This document shows, piece after piece, positions 63,051 to 64,000 of a stretch of DNA of 64,000 nt; position 1 is the first letter of the stretch, and every line of letters starts with the position of its first letter. Location: the NCBI RefSeq assembly GCF_900996245.1, contig NZ_CAAJGK010000085.1, positions 310,001 to 374,000 of the forward strand. The letters are read 5' to 3'. The translations under genes and the position numbers were made by a program. This DNA comes from Paraburkholderia sp. BCC1886. GTDB lineage: Bacteria > Pseudomonadota > Gammaproteobacteria > Burkholderiales > Burkholderiaceae. Below the pieces are notes generated by a model. The model was given only the letters and a program-made list of their open reading frames with translations, was not told the origin of the DNA and did no database searches.

Positions 63051-63734
63051 ATGCTGCTGCACATACCGAATGTATTGAACGCCGAGCAGTTGCGCTTCGT
63101 GCGCGAGCGGCTCGACGAGGCCGGCGACGCCTGGGTGGATGGCCGCGCGACCGCCGGCTATCAGGGCGCGCCGGTCAAACGCAATCAGCAGATCGCCGAG
63201 CATTCGCCGGTGGCGCGCGAACTCGGCGACGTGATCGTCGGGGCCATCGAGCGTCATCCGCTGTTCATCAGCGCGGTGTTGCCGAACCAGGTGTACCCGC
63301 CGCTGTTCAACCGTTACGAAGGCGGCATGCAGTTCGGCAGCCATGTCGACGGTGCGGTGCGGGTGTTGCCCAACGGCGTGAAGCTGCGCACCGACGTGTC
63401 GGTCACGCTGTTTCTGTCCGACCCGGGCGACTACGACGGCGGCGAACTCGTGATCGAAGACACATACGGGGTGCAGCAGGTCAAGTTGCCGGCCGGCGAC
63501 ATGATCGTGTATCCGGCCACGAGCCTGCACCAGGTGACGCCGGTCACGCGCGGCGTGCGCGTCGCCAGTTTCTTCTGGGCGCAAAGCCTCGTGCGCAGCG
63601 ACACGCAGCGTGCGCTGCTGTTCGATCTGGACACCGCCATTCAACGTCTGAATGCCACTCAAGCCGACGATGCCGCGCGCCGCAGCCTCGTCGGCTGTTA
63701 TCACAATCTGTTGCGTACCTGGAGCGAAACGTGA
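63051..63734 (+). CDS. piuC: Fe(II)/2-oxoglutarate-dependent hydroxylase, PiuC/YbiX family
   Basis: 227 residues, full length. FGSHVDGAVR gives the metal His 98 and Asp 100, HQVTPVTRGVR gives His 160 and the 2-oxoglutarate-binding Arg 170, and YPPLFNRYEGGMQ is the strand before the metal site. PiuC proteins accompany siderophore receptors and are thought to modify a siderophore or its product. AGGAAATACG precedes the ATG at 63051. It lies 73 bp after the receptor, within which GGCTAGC and GCTAGCC form a loose inverted repeat (63000-63033). Confidence 0.94.
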   Translation: MLLHIPNVLNAEQLRFVRERLDEAGDAWVDGRATAGYQGAPVKRNQQIAEHSPVARELGDVIVGAIERHPLFISAVLPNQVYPPLFNRYEGGMQFGSHVDGAVRVLPNGVKLRTDVSVTLFLSDPGDYDGGELVIEDTYGVQQVKLPAGDMIVYPATSLHQVTPVTRGVRVASFFWAQSLVRSDTQRALLFDLDTAIQRLNATQADDAARRSLVGCYHNLLRTWSET

Positions 63735-64000
63735 GCGTACCCGAGGCTTTGAATCTACAACCGGCGCATGGTAGCGACGCCGCCGCGCGTGAGCCGCACC
63801 GTCTTTCGCCCGATGAACTGAATGCGCGGCAGCAGCGTTCGCGCCGCGCCACCTTCGTCAAATGGCTGCGCAAGGTGCATGGCTGGGTCGGCTTGTGGGG
63901 CGCCGCGTTGGGGTTGCTGTTCGGCACGACGGGTTTCTTCCTGAACCATCGCGCCGGGCCGCTGCGTGTGTCGACGGGTGCGCCGCAAGTGTCGGTCGCA
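63731..64000 (+). CDS. PepSY-associated membrane protein, 5' part
   Basis: The start is GTG at 63731, overlapping the piuC stop by four bases (GTGA). The first 90 residues are in the window: a soluble leader of ~45 residues, then RRATFVKWLRKVHGWVGLWG leading into a membrane helix (AALGLLFGTTGFFLNH). Histidine plus the WLRKVHxWxG pattern is typical of PepSY-TM proteins (PiuB-like), which act as inner-membrane reductases or helpers in ferric siderophore use. The gene runs off the end of the window. Confidence 0.85.
   Translation, partial: MSVPEALNLQPAHGSDAAAREPHRLSPDELNARQQRSRRATFVKWLRKVHGWVGLWGAALGLLFGTTGFFLNHRAGPLRVSTGAPQVSVA

Overview
The window is a GC-rich stretch from a Burkholderiales genome, most likely Paraburkholderia. 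It carries the origin and partition region of a secondary replicon (chromosome 2 or a megaplasmid). Three things support this: a small ParA and a ParB with four copies of the palindrome TTTATGCGCATAAA, which is the parS type I recall for Burkholderia chromosome 2; a Rep_3-type initiator gene (3417-4766, minus strand) in place of dnaA; and a 1.4 kb iteron array just upstream of that initiator. The species call rests on gene content and style and was not checked by any search.

Layout, left part. 1-848: end of a sulfonate-type ABC binding protein and arsC. 849-6629: the replication and segregation core, with parS sites, an 18 x 9 bp tandem repeat, a 30 bp inverted repeat, parA, parB, rep, about 20 iterons of the form TCCCGAAAAnnCTCACCTTT, and an AT-rich stretch. 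6630-10230: a KfrA-like coiled-coil protein with a C-terminal zinc ribbon, a tyrosine recombinase with a degraded active site, a small unknown protein and an XRE/cupin regulator. 10386-12648: kbl-tdh, threonine degradation. 12683-18044: yceI, a TetR regulator, an NTF2-like protein, a secreted unknown, a glycine-rich lipoprotein and an OmpR/EnvZ-type two-component system. 18469-22561: a non-canonical chemosensory-like operon (CheA-like kinase without a CheW-like domain, MCP stub, CheX-like phosphatase, CheY).

Right part. 23772-31373: a sugar-acid catabolic cluster (LysR, MFS, SDR, IlvD/Edd dehydratase, beta-hydroxyacid dehydrogenase, MFS). 31362-38648: a second MFS/LysR pair, an SDR, a GlxA-type AraC regulator, an HD-domain hydrolase and a CPA1 antiporter. 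38649-49909: a two-partner secretion locus with a 2743-residue exoprotein, two very small overlapping genes and a TpsB transporter. 49993-52511: a Tat-exported phospholipase C and a small lipoprotein. 52727-60159: glycogen debranching enzyme, GH63-type glucosidase, glucose-6-phosphate dehydrogenase and polyphosphate glucokinase, which together could route alpha-glucan glucose into glucose-6-phosphate. 60642-64000: a Fur-box-preceded TonB receptor, PiuC and the start of a PepSY protein.

The most notable signal is that iteron-like 20-21 bp sequences are not confined to the origin. At least 15 more copies lie between 7.85 kb and 34.3 kb. They are almost entirely intergenic and all point opposite to the origin array. 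This resembles, by inference, the dispersed initiator-binding sites that titrate RctB on Vibrio chromosome 2. I know of no description of it for this replicon type.
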